From Pirellulales bacterium (GTDB taxonomy: Bacteria; Planctomycetota; Planctomycetia; Pirellulales; JAEUIK01), in assembly GCA_019694455.1 (NCBI GenBank), contig JAIBBY010000009.1:1-64000 (forward strand): DNA of 64,000 nucleotides, read 5' to 3'. The notes under the pieces were generated by a model. That model made no database searches, was not told where the DNA came from, and saw only the letters and a program-made list of their open reading frames with translations. The translations under genes were made by a program, and so were the position numbers. This document shows, one piece after another, positions 53,776 through 62,045 of the stretch (position 1 is the stretch's first letter; the number at the start of each line of letters is the position of its first letter).

Positions 53776-56553
53776 ATGCACATGTTCGACGAGCGCTCTC
53801 TCAAGACCGACTTTGTCGCGATCCTGCTGTTGGCGGCCACCGCGTTTCTCGCGCTGGCCGTGTTCTCGTTCGACCCCGGCGATCCCCCCAGCCGGCTCGT
53901 CTATCCGGTCAATCAGCACGTGGCCAACATCTGCGGTCGCCTTGGCGCCGCCACGGCCTATGGGCTGTTTCAATGGCTTGGCGCCGGGGCCTATTACTTC
54001 GTCCTTTCGGTCGGTTGCCTGGGCGGGTTTTTGCTGGTGCGGCCGCGCATCACCGAGCCACTGTTGCGCACCAGCGGTTGGCTGTTGTCGCTGATCGGAT
54101 TCACCACGTTGGCTGCCCTGGCGCTGCCGGGCCTGGCGCGCGGCACCGCGCTCGGCGGCGGCGGTTACCTTGGCGCCGCCATGCAAGGACTGCTGGAAGG
54201 CCATGTCGCCAGCGCCGGCGCCTACATCCTGGTGGTCAGCCTGATCGTCGGCGGTCTGCTGCTCTCCACCGACTATGTGCTGGTGCGCATCGTAGCGCTG
54301 CTCACCGGCCGCTCCACGCAATTGGCCGGGGCGGCGGTCAAGCGCGTGCCCGCGATGCTGCCGGCGCGGCGCCAACCGGCCGGCCTCAAGACCGATGTGG
54401 ATAAGATCGAAATCGCCAGCAGCGACGGCGATGAGGAAGAGCACTCGCTCACCATCAAGCGCGGCGCCAAGAGCGCCGACGAAGAAGAAACGCCGCCAGC
54501 CGAAGCCGCCGCGCCCGACGCCAGCGCTCAGCCCGCGGGCGAAACCGAAGAAGCTCCCCAGACCGACGCGCCAGAGAACAACGAGAATGTGCGCGTCCGC
54601 CCGCACCGCAAGAGCGACCGCGACTCGGTCCACGAACAACTCGACGCCGCCAGCCGCGCCGAGGCGACCTTCGACTACGAGTTGCCGCCGTTGGACCTGT
54701 TGCTCGACGGCGAACCCTTCTCGTTCGAGGAGCAGGAGAAGGACGTTCGTCGCAAGGCCAAGATCCTGGAAAAGACCTTCGGCAACTTTGGCTTCAAGGT
54801 CAAAGTGGTCGAGGTCGAAACCGGGCCCGTCATCGCGCAGTTCGAGGTCGAACTGGAGGCGGGCCTGCGCCTCTCCAAGATCACCAGCCTGTCGGAAGAC
54901 ATCGCCATCGCCCTACGCGTGCCGAGCGTGCGCATCGTGGCGCCGATCCCCGGCAAAAACACCGTCGGCATCGAGGTTCCCAACGCCGAGCGGCAACTGG
55001 TCCGCCTCCGCGAGGTGATCGAGGAAGCCAACGGCAAGGCCAGCAAGATGCGGATCCCGATCTACCTCGGCAAGGACGTATCCGGCAAGCCGATGGTGGC
55101 CGACCTGACCAGCCTGCCGCACTTGCTGATCGCCGGCCGCACCGGCACCGGCAAAAGCGTGTGCCTCAACACCATCATCATGTCGATCCTCATGGCCCGT
55201 CGTCCCGACGACGTGCGGATGCTGCTCATCGACCCCAAAATGGTCGAGCTCAGCAGCTACATGAAGCTGCCCCACCTGATGCACCCGGTCGTCACCGACA
55301 TGCGCAAGGCCGAGGCGATCTTGGGCTGGGCGGTGGAAAAGATGGAAGAGCGCTACGCGCTATTGGCTCGCGCCGGCGTGCGCCACATCAGCGTTTACAA
55401 CCAACTGGGCGCCGATGAACTGTACGAGCGTTTGGAGCCAGAGAACGAGGAAGAGCGCAAGCTCGTCCCCACGCACTTGCCGTACATCGTCATTGTGGCC
55501 GACGAAATGGCCGACCTCATGATGACCGCCGCCAAAGAGGTGGAGGCGCACATTATTCGCCTCGCCCAAAAGAGCCGAGCGGTCGGCATCCACCTGATTC
55601 TCGCCACGCAAAAGCCGACGGTCGACGTCATCACCGGCCTCATCAAGTCGAACCTGCCCGCCCGCATCTCGTTTCAGGTGGCCAGCCGCACCGACAGCCG
55701 CGTGGTGCTCGATGAGATGGGCGCCGACAAACTGCTGGGCAACGGCGACATGCTGTTCCTCTGGCCGGGCACCAGCACCCTCATTCGCGGCCAAGGCGCC
55801 TACGTCAGCGACGACGAAATCAACCGCGTGGTCGACTTTGTCAGCACCGACGAGCCACAGTTTGTCCACGAACTGGTCAATCTCAAACCGGCCAACGCCG
55901 AGGGTGAGAAGTCGGGGCGCAAGGACCACAACGACGACCTCTACGATTCAGCGGTCGATCTGGTGATTCGCGAGGGGCGCGGCAGCGTCTCGTTGTTGCA
56001 GCGGGCGCTGGGCATCGGCTATGGCCGCGCGGCCCGGCTGATTGACTACATGGCCGAAGATGGCATCGTTGGCCAGTACGCCGGCTCGCAGGCCCGCGAA
56101 GTGCTCATCACGATCGAGCAGTGGCAGGAGATGTCGGGCGAAGGCGCCGATGACGAACCGGCGTCAAAACCGCGCCGGCCCAGCGGTGGTGGCGGCGGCA
56201 AACGGGCGCCGCAGACGATCACCGTCTCCACGCGTCGACCGAGCGACGAGTTTGAAGACGACGCGAGCGACGAAGAAGCGCTCGACGACGCCGAAGCCGA
56301 GGATGAGGAACCGGCCGCCCCCGCGCCGCCGCCGAAGAAGAAGCCCGCCCCCAAGCGGCTGGAGAAACCGGCCAAGGCCCGTGATTGGGCCGATATCGAA
56401 GACGACATGGACGAGTTGGATGATGTCGTCGAGCAGGAGATGGCCTCGCGCGGGAGCGCGCCTGTCAGCAACGACGCCGACGATTGGGAAACCGCTCCCT
56501 GGGAAGACCAGGACGACGGCGAAGAGCCAGACCAAAAACGCCGCCGGGCGTAG
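53776..56553 (+). CDS. ftsK: FtsK/SpoIIIE-family DNA translocase with acidic C-terminal extension
   Basis: About 925 residues. Four N-terminal transmembrane helices (about 15-185) are followed by an acidic linker (about 210-290) and a RecA-like motor with Walker A GRTGTGKS (454-461), LLIDPKMVELSSY and IVIVADEMADLMM. The gamma winged-helix domain (about 720-780) reads LVIREGRGSVSLLQRAL. It moves chromosome ends during division. Beyond the gamma domain lies a roughly 140-residue Asp/Glu- and Pro/Lys-rich tail not usual for FtsK. ATGs at 53776 and 53782 are equally possible starts. Confidence 0.95.
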   Translation: MHMFDERSLKTDFVAILLLAATAFLALAVFSFDPGDPPSRLVYPVNQHVANICGRLGAATAYGLFQWLGAGAYYFVLSVGCLGGFLLVRPRITEPLLRTSGWLLSLIGFTTLAALALPGLARGTALGGGGYLGAAMQGLLEGHVASAGAYILVVSLIVGGLLLSTDYVLVRIVALLTGRSTQLAGAAVKRVPAMLPARRQPAGLKTDVDKIEIASSDGDEEEHSLTIKRGAKSADEEETPPAEAAAPDASAQPAGETEEAPQTDAPENNENVRVRPHRKSDRDSVHEQLDAASRAEATFDYELPPLDLLLDGEPFSFEEQEKDVRRKAKILEKTFGNFGFKVKVVEVETGPVIAQFEVELEAGLRLSKITSLSEDIAIALRVPSVRIVAPIPGKNTVGIEVPNAERQLVRLREVIEEANGKASKMRIPIYLGKDVSGKPMVADLTSLPHLLIAGRTGTGKSVCLNTIIMSILMARRPDDVRMLLIDPKMVELSSYMKLPHLMHPVVTDMRKAEAILGWAVEKMEERYALLARAGVRHISVYNQLGADELYERLEPENEEERKLVPTHLPYIVIVADEMADLMMTAAKEVEAHIIRLAQKSRAVGIHLILATQKPTVDVITGLIKSNLPARISFQVASRTDSRVVLDEMGADKLLGNGDMLFLWPGTSTLIRGQGAYVSDDEINRVVDFVSTDEPQFVHELVNLKPANAEGEKSGRKDHNDDLYDSAVDLVIREGRGSVSLLQRALGIGYGRAARLIDYMAEDGIVGQYAGSQAREVLITIEQWQEMSGEGADDEPASKPRRPSGGGGGKRAPQTITVSTRRPSDEFEDDASDEEALDDAEAEDEEPAAPAPPPKKKPAPKRLEKPAKARDWADIEDDMDELDDVVEQEMASRGSAPVSNDADDWETAPWEDQDDGEEPDQKRRRA

Positions 56554-56559
56554 TGTGCG

Positions 56560-58308
56560 CTACAGCGCCGGCAGCGCGGCCAGTCGCCGGTTGATCTCGT
56601 CCAGCATCGCCTTGTAGCCCTCGCCCCCCACGCCGCCAAAGCGGCTCTGCAAGTCCGCGGCCGTCAAATCCTCGGGCAAGTCGGCGGCTGGCGGAAACAA
56701 CTCGTCGATGTTCACCCCCCGCGCCAGTCGCGTCTGCACGCGCCGCGCGGCGGTGGCGTCGCGGGTGGCGGCCAAGGCCAGCCGCGTGCCCGCCGAGTTG
56801 GCCAACATGTCGGCGAACGAAAAGCCGCTGCCGCCTTGCGAATCTTCTTGTTCCTTCAAGAGCCCCACGCGGTCGCTGGTCGACTCGTTGGACAACAGGG
56901 CCAAGGCGGCGCTGACATAAAAATGCCGCGTCCAATCGTGCCTGCCGCGCAGCGTGACCGTGTTGAGCAGCGGAGCGGCCTGCGCCTGCAAGGAGGAGTC
57001 GAACACCTCGCCCACAAATGGCTCCAGACGAGGATGCCCCAAGAGTATCGCCAGCGCGAACAGCGCAGCGCGGTTCTCCAGGATGGGATCGTTGGTCGCG
57101 CTGCGCTTGGCCGCCAGCGCGAACGCCGATTGCAATAGCCGGCCAAAGCGACTGTCATCGGCGGGAAGCTGCTTGTAGCCCGCGATCAGATGCCGCAGGT
57201 AGACGCCGGTTTCGAGCGACACATCGGGCCGCGACCATAAGAGCTGCGCCAGCGACGGCACAATCTGCCGGCTGAGCGCCCCCGGTTGAAACACCACTTC
57301 AATCGCCCCCGGCTCCATCCGCACGCTATCGATCGCCTCGATGATCTGGCGTACTTGCGGGTCGTCCATCAGCATGGCGTGCAGTGTGCCCGATAACAGC
57401 CGCAAGAGCAGTTGCGGCACATTGAGGCTGCCCACCTGCAGCCGTTTGAGCTCGAGCTCCAGATGACCATCGTCGACTTCAACTCGCCCCGCCATGCGCA
57501 CATTCAAGAATTTTCCTTCGGCCACGCGGTTGGGCATGGCCATCGATCCGTCGGCGGTGAACAGGGCCGGTTTGAAATGCGCGCGGCCTACGTGCGCTGC
57601 GCCCCCCCGACCGAGCGCCGAGTTGGCCAGCGCGCTGACTTCGGCGTCGCTAAGTTGCAAGCGACGCGGCTCGTTGCCCACCGTTCGCGTGTCGCGGATT
57701 CGCTGCGCAAGCAGGCGCTTGTCGGCCATGCTCATCGGGTCGGCGTCGATCTTCAGCGGTTCGGCGGCCAGCGTCATGCGCGCCGCCACCACAGCGCCAA
57801 TGACTAGCGCAACGGCGATCAGGCCCAGCACCCCAACCGCCCAGACCAGCGGCCACCAACCGCGCAGCGCGGCGAAGCTGATTTTCGCTCCGGCCAAAAA
57901 GCAAACAAACGGCAACAGCAGCGTGCCCGGCCGCGGAAATTCGTTCCAGGCGATCGCCAGACAAACGCCGATGGTCGCCAATCCGAAAACACACCAGCCC
58001 AGCCACGCCAGCACCGATTGCTGGCCATCGGCCCGACGTAACGCGGGCGGAGTCAACAGGCCTAGCACAAACGACAGGCCAAACACCACCAACTCGCGCC
58101 GCGCCAGCCCGCGCAGCCAGGCGATCACCTCATCGGCATTTTGAAACGCCCAATCGACGGGCACATACGGCGCGGTGCGCGCCTGCCACGCGCGCACGAG
58201 CAGGTAGGCGACAAACAATGCCAACGCCGCCCGGCAACCCCACTCGCGCAGCGCCGACCACTGTGGCAATGGGTCGACATCGCTTTCGGCATCGGTGACG
58301 AGCGACAT
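56560..58308 (-). CDS. Multi-pass membrane protein of unknown function
   Basis: Protein of 582 residues with five or six transmembrane helices in the first about 175 residues (AALALFVAYLLVRAW, LVVFGLSFVLGLLTPP, WPLVWAVGVLGLIAVALVIG). A large soluble part follows (SDAEVSALANSALG, GRVEVDDGHLELELKRLQVGSL). A C-terminal segment ends QSRFGGVGGEGYKAMLDEINRRL. No domain was recognised. It converges with ftsK, 6 bases apart. Confidence 0.75.
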   Translation of the reverse strand: MSLVTDAESDVDPLPQWSALREWGCRAALALFVAYLLVRAWQARTAPYVPVDWAFQNADEVIAWLRGLARRELVVFGLSFVLGLLTPPALRRADGQQSVLAWLGWCVFGLATIGVCLAIAWNEFPRPGTLLLPFVCFLAGAKISFAALRGWWPLVWAVGVLGLIAVALVIGAVVAARMTLAAEPLKIDADPMSMADKRLLAQRIRDTRTVGNEPRRLQLSDAEVSALANSALGRGGAAHVGRAHFKPALFTADGSMAMPNRVAEGKFLNVRMAGRVEVDDGHLELELKRLQVGSLNVPQLLLRLLSGTLHAMLMDDPQVRQIIEAIDSVRMEPGAIEVVFQPGALSRQIVPSLAQLLWSRPDVSLETGVYLRHLIAGYKQLPADDSRFGRLLQSAFALAAKRSATNDPILENRAALFALAILLGHPRLEPFVGEVFDSSLQAQAAPLLNTVTLRGRHDWTRHFYVSAALALLSNESTSDRVGLLKEQEDSQGGSGFSFADMLANSAGTRLALAATRDATAARRVQTRLARGVNIDELFPPAADLPEDLTAADLQSRFGGVGGEGYKAMLDEINRRLAALPAL

Positions 58309-58628
58309 GGAGGCGGAGATGAGCCTTGGGAACCGCGACTCGCCGGTTTCAACCTCCCAGATTAGCGCCTGGCGCAGTCCGCGTCGAGTGTAGGCTGTCG
58401 CAAAATTCAGGTAGACCGCAGAGACGCAGAGACGCGGAGGAAGTCAGTTTTTCCATTCTTCCATGCAAGCTCATTGCGATCGAGCCCGCATTTTGTTGTC
58501 GCTCCGGAGTGGGCTACTGGATTCACGCGCACCGCAAAGTCCAGCCTTTGCCCATATTCATCGTGAAAAAAAGGTGGCAGCCGCCCTCCCTCAAAGGTTA
58601 GCCTTGTCTCGGCGAAGGAGAAATACGA
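58309..58628. other. Intergenic region containing the left repeat of the GxxExxY cassette
   Basis: No gene was seen. The first part holds the divergent start of the membrane-protein gene. From about 58390 the base composition becomes clearly less GC-rich than on either side. The repeat at 58415-58442 and the GxxExxY ribosome site (AAGGAG near 58615) are the only recognisable elements. Confidence 0.55.
58415..58442 (+). repeat. Left arm of imperfect inverted repeat flanking the GxxExxY gene
   Basis: A 28-base, purine-rich GCAGAGACGCAGAGACGC-type sequence. Its reverse complement recurs at 59032-59060 with about 26 of 30 aligned positions matching. Similar GCAGAGACGCAGAG repeats are, to my knowledge, frequent beside GxxExxY genes in other bacteria. 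Confidence 0.7.
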
Positions 58629-59075
58629 ATGAACCGTTCAGCCGAAGCGACGCCGAGGGAAGACCGGATTACAGGGGACATCATTGGCGCCGCGATCGAA
58701 GTACATCGTGAACTCGGTCCAGGTCTGCTGGAATCGGCCTACGAGCAATGCCTATGTCATGAACTTTCGCTTCGTCAACTTCACTTTGAGCGACAAGTCA
58801 GCCTGCCGGTGGCCTACAAAGGAGTGCGATTGGACTGTGGCTATCGGATGGATATCGTCGTTGAAAACGCAATCGTCGTCGAACTAAAGACGGTCGACAA
58901 ACTGCTTTCGATCCACGACGCTCAATTGCTCACGTATCTGAAACTCTCCGGCCATTTGTTGGGATTGCTTTTGAACTTCCATGCCCCGGTCCTCAAAGAC
59001 GGATTGAAACGAATCGCAAACAACTACCTTCTTCCCTCTGCGCCTCTGCGTCTCGGCGGTCGTTCCTCTTCTTGA
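58629..59075 (+). CDS. GxxExxY-family protein (PDDEXK-like fold)
   Basis: Protein of 148 residues. The signature [20 protein letters not shown] gives the family its name. The core reads [20 protein letters not shown], with Asp and Glu-x-Lys positions as in PDDEXK nucleases, followed by [22 protein letters not shown]. The family's function is unknown. The last about 15 codons run through the right repeat arm, so the C-terminal tail is repeat-encoded. Base composition is lower in GC than the neighbours, suggesting acquisition. AAGGAG precedes the ATG. Confidence 0.9.
   Translation: MNRSAEATPREDRITGDIIGAAIEVHRELGPGLLESAYEQCLCHELSLRQLHFERQVSLPVAYKGVRLDCGYRMDIVVENAIVVELKTVDKLLSIHDAQLLTYLKLSGHLLGLLLNFHAPVLKDGLKRIANNYLLPSAPLRLGGRSSS
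59032..59060 (-). repeat. Right arm of imperfect inverted repeat, inside the 3' end of the GxxExxY gene
   Basis: The reverse complement of 58415-58442 with three substitutions and one extra base. It overlaps the last codons of the GxxExxY reading frame. No clear target-site duplication lies outside the two arms. Confidence 0.68.
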
Positions 59076-59099
59076 ATAGCGATACGGTAGGACTTGTTC

Positions 59100-59663
59100 C
59101 TACGCCCGCGACAAGAACTCGCCGCTGCGGGTGTCGACCTTCACCATTTCCCCTTCCTTGAGGTACTCGGGCACTTGCACCACCAGCCCCGTCTCTAGCG
59201 TGGCCGGCTTGGTGCGGGCGTTGGCCGAGTTGCCCCGGGCAGACGGGTCGCACTGCGTCACCTTGAGCCCTACCGCCGCGGGCAGCGAGACGCCGACGCA
59301 TTGATCGTTGTAGATCAGCGCCTGCACCCCTTCGAGTCGCTCGGTCAAATACTGCGCCTCGTCCTCGACGCTGTCGAGCGGCAACTCGTACTGGTTGTAG
59401 TCGACCAGGTCCATGAAGTGCAGGCTTGTGGGGTCGCTGTACAAGAACTGCACCGCCCGCTTCTCGAAATTGGCCTCTGGCAGCGACTCGCCGCCGCGCA
59501 GCGCGATATCGACTTTCTGCTTGGTGAGCAGATTCACGCACTTGTACTTGTAGATCATGCTCGCGCCGCGCGCCGAGGGGCTTTGCGCGAAGACCGACTT
59601 CACCATGCAAGGAGCTTCGTTGTAAACCAACAGCGTGCCCGGCTTGATCTCTTTGGCGATCAT
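59100..59663 (-). CDS. yeiP: Elongation factor P-like protein (YeiP / EfpL type)
   Basis: Protein of 187 residues with the three-domain EF-P layout: a KOW-like N-terminus (EIKPGTLLVYNEAPCMVKSV), a middle OB domain and a C-terminal OB domain ending TGLVVQVPEYLKEGEMVKVD. The tip loop is QSPSARGAS, with Arg where canonical EF-P has the modified Lys, and ARTKPATLETGLVVQ matches YeiP. It should bind ribosomes stalled on difficult sequences such as polyprolines. It is on the same strand as the two unknown genes upstream. Confidence 0.92.
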   Translation of the reverse strand: MIAKEIKPGTLLVYNEAPCMVKSVFAQSPSARGASMIYKYKCVNLLTKQKVDIALRGGESLPEANFEKRAVQFLYSDPTSLHFMDLVDYNQYELPLDSVEDEAQYLTERLEGVQALIYNDQCVGVSLPAAVGLKVTQCDPSARGNSANARTKPATLETGLVVQVPEYLKEGEMVKVDTRSGEFLSRA

Positions 59664-59739
59664 CTGCGCTAGTTCAATGGTTTCTTGGTGGACGTCTCGG
59701 TTCGCGACATCCGCGATCCGACTTAGCGGCCGTCGCTCG

Positions 59740-60219
59740 TTAACGCAACAGCGCCCCCGACTGCGGGTCGATGCCGACGCCGTCGGTCAGGTCGGCCAGC
59801 GCCTCGAGCACCGCCAACAGCGCGCTGGGGTCGAGCATCTCGTCTTCGCCATCATCGTCGTCGGTCACCTGGGCAAAGTGCATGATGTCGAACCGCGCGT
59901 TGCAGTGCTGGATGCCTTGAATGCGGCGGCGGTCGGCGGCGGTGTCGGCCGTGGCGCTCATCTCCTTGGCCAGGATCGCGGCCTGCTCCTCGATCTCCTC
60001 GCCGGCGAGATAACTGATGTCGATCGCCGCGTAATCTTGCGGCGAGACGATCGTCATCGATTCAAAATCTCCTTCATCCGCCGCTTCGTGCGTGAACTGA
60101 AAGCGCCGGTTCAGGCCGACCAGCACGCGACGCAGCGCCTCGGCCCGCGGTCGCTTCTTGGCGTCGAACAACACAAAATAGGTCTCGCGCCAGCGATAAT
60201 CATCCTGATCCAAACTCAT
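59740..60219 (-). CDS. Hypothetical acidic protein
   Basis: Protein of 159 residues from ATG 60219 (AAGGA 8 bases upstream; the frame continues upstream without resemblance to anything). The N-terminal part YRWRETYFVLFDAKKRPRAE looks like a small alpha/beta domain; the C-terminal half is rich in Asp/Glu and helical. No signal peptide and no recognised family. It lies 76 bases before the EF-P-like gene on the same strand and 104 bases after another unknown gene. Confidence 0.65.
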   Translation of the reverse strand: MSLDQDDYRWRETYFVLFDAKKRPRAEALRRVLVGLNRRFQFTHEAADEGDFESMTIVSPQDYAAIDISYLAGEEIEEQAAILAKEMSATADTAADRRRIQGIQHCNARFDIMHFAQVTDDDDGEDEMLDPSALLAVLEALADLTDGVGIDPQSGALLR

Positions 60220-60323
60220 GGCAACCATCCTTTTCCAGCCATGCGACGCGGCGAATCGCTCGGCGGCAAAATCCGTGGCGTCGAGCGCTGATCGGGTCTT
60301 GTCGCGTTGCAAAACGCGTCGCG

Positions 60324-60563
60324 TCAGGGTTCTTCCTCTTCCTCCTCAAGTGGCCCCAGCCCCCCTTGCCAATCTTCGAGCGCGGCTAATAGCTCGTCGC
60401 GCTCCTCGCGCTTGGCCCACACCGATTCGCCCTGCTCCAGCCGAACCTCGTAGTCTCCCTCGTGCTGGCAATGCTCCGAGCCGCAAAAGTGCGGCACCGC
60501 CGAGATCCACATCACCCGGTACATCGGCACGTACTTGTCATCGATCGTGCAAAAGATCGACAT
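60324..60563 (-). CDS. Small hypothetical protein with Cys/His cluster
   Basis: Protein of 79 residues. Features are a Cys/His-containing stretch HFCGSEHCQHEGDYEV that could bind a metal, and a polyglutamate tail. No signal peptide and no family recognised. It lies between proC and the next unknown gene, all on the minus strand. Confidence 0.6.
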   Translation of the reverse strand: MSIFCTIDDKYVPMYRVMWISAVPHFCGSEHCQHEGDYEVRLEQGESVWAKREERDELLAALEDWQGGLGPLEEEEEEP

Positions 60564-60605
60564 CGATATCGGCCTCGAATCTTGCTAAAGGTCTATATCC
60601 GTATC

Positions 60606-61439
60606 TTAATCGGTGCGCCGCGGCGCTCCTAACTCCATCGAGCGCCGGGTGGCCGCCTCCACCGCCGCGATCAGCGCCGCTCGCACGCCCCCCGCCTCCA
60701 GCGCTTGCAATCCGGCGATCGTGGTGCCGCCGGGGCTGGTCACCTGGTCCTTGAGCACGCCAGGATGCTGATTGGTGGCCAGCACCATCTCGGCCGCCCC
60801 TTTGACGGTCTGCGCGGCCAGCGCCGTGGCCACGTCGCGCGGCAAGCCCATCCGCACGCCGCCATCGCTGAGCGCCTCGATCATCACATACACAAACGCC
60901 GGACCCGAACCAGACAAACCGGTCACGGCGTCCAGCAGGGACTCGTCGAGTCGGTAGGCGCGCCCCACCGAATTCAATAACTGCGCTACAACCTCGCCAT
61001 CCGCGGCGGTCGCTCCCGGACCCAAACAAAAACCAGTGGCGCTCTCGCCCACCAGACACGGCGTGTTTGGCATCACGCGCACCAGTCGCGGCTCGTGGCC
61101 GCGCGTGCGCAGCGCGTCGGCCATGGTGGCCAACCGCACGCCGGCGGCGATCGAAACCACTAGGTGACGCGCCGTCAGCCGGCCCGCCAATTCAGCCAGC
61201 ACGGGCTGCATGATCTGCGGCTTCACCGCCAGAAACACAATCTCCGCGCTCTCCGCCACATCGGCGTTCGAGCGATCGCAGCGGCAGCCGGTGGCGCGGG
61301 CAAAGTGCTCGGCCGCTTCGGGCGAGGCGTCGCTTGCCAGCACGTGGTCGGCTGACGTTAACCCGGCGCGCAAGAAGCCTTGCGCCAGCGCGGTCGCCAT
61401 CCGTCCGGCGCCAATGAAGCCAAGTCGCTGCGAAAGCAT
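60606..61439 (-). CDS. proC: Pyrroline-5-carboxylate reductase
   Basis: Protein of 277 residues from ATG 61439, beginning with the NADP-binding LGFIGAGRMATALAQGFL. IVFLAVKPQIMQPVL, RVMPNTPCLVGESATGFC, DAVTGLSGSGPAFVYVMIEAL and LKDQVTSPGGTTIAGLQAL match ProC. It carries out the last step of proline synthesis. The frame extends upstream to 61742 without similarity, so the shorter start is chosen. It is the first of four minus-strand genes ending with the EF-P-like factor. Confidence 0.97.
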   Translation of the reverse strand: MLSQRLGFIGAGRMATALAQGFLRAGLTSADHVLASDASPEAAEHFARATGCRCDRSNADVAESAEIVFLAVKPQIMQPVLAELAGRLTARHLVVSIAAGVRLATMADALRTRGHEPRLVRVMPNTPCLVGESATGFCLGPGATAADGEVVAQLLNSVGRAYRLDESLLDAVTGLSGSGPAFVYVMIEALSDGGVRMGLPRDVATALAAQTVKGAAEMVLATNQHPGVLKDQVTSPGGTTIAGLQALEAGGVRAALIAAVEAATRRSMELGAPRRTD

Positions 61440-61647
61440 CCACAAATCTCGAAGGGAAGCGAAACTACGTCGATTGGCCATGCTACGGAAAACAGGCCGC
61501 GCGCACAATGCTAGCTTCGGCCGCCTGCGCCTTGAGCAAGCGCCGATCGCACTAGGCGCGGCGCCACGGTTTTGGCATAGTCCCGCCCCCTTACCGAGTG
61601 GCCCTGCGCCGCTCGCGCACCCCGGCAAGCGCCATAGGAGCCGAACC

Positions 61648-62022
61648 ATGAACCGCCGCCACTGGATCATCTGGGCGATGGCCGCGTTTTGCGCCTTTTC
61701 GACGGCATCGGTTCGCGCAGAAGGCTGGTCGCTCTTCTCCAAAGACGAGCCCGAAGAGGCGCGACCTTCATGGAAACTGAGCGACGACGAAGATCAAGGC
61801 CCCAACATGTGGGAGCGGATGAACTCTGGCGCCAAATCGATGTGGGACCGGGCCCGCCGCAGCATGAACTGGGGCTCGTCCAAGCCAAAACAGCGCGTGG
61901 CGACCGCCCGCCCGGTAGCCAAGAAAAAGAGCGGCTTTGGACTGTCGAATCTGTTTCGGTCCGATGAGCCGGAAGAACCCGCCACCCTGGCCGAATGGAT
62001 AGGGCAGCCGCGGCCCGAGTAG
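61648..62022 (+). CDS. Small exported charged protein
   Basis: Protein of 124 residues from ATG 61648 (AGGAG 7 bases upstream). A signal peptide (WIIWAMAAFCAFSTASVRAEG) is followed by a highly charged Ser/Lys/Trp-containing region (NMWERMNSGAKSMWDRARRS, KKKSGFGLSNLF). There is no known domain. It is monocistronic and converges with the glycosyltransferase pair. Confidence 0.75.
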   Translation: MNRRHWIIWAMAAFCAFSTASVRAEGWSLFSKDEPEEARPSWKLSDDEDQGPNMWERMNSGAKSMWDRARRSMNWGSSKPKQRVATARPVAKKKSGFGLSNLFRSDEPEEPATLAEWIGQPRPE

Positions 62023-62045
62023 CGTCCCGTTTCGAGCGGCGTTTC

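Noticed and set aside
53590-54639. A 349-codon minus-strand frame over the ftsK start
   Set aside because: It overlaps the membrane region and linker of FtsK, and its sequence is a reversed-codon artefact.
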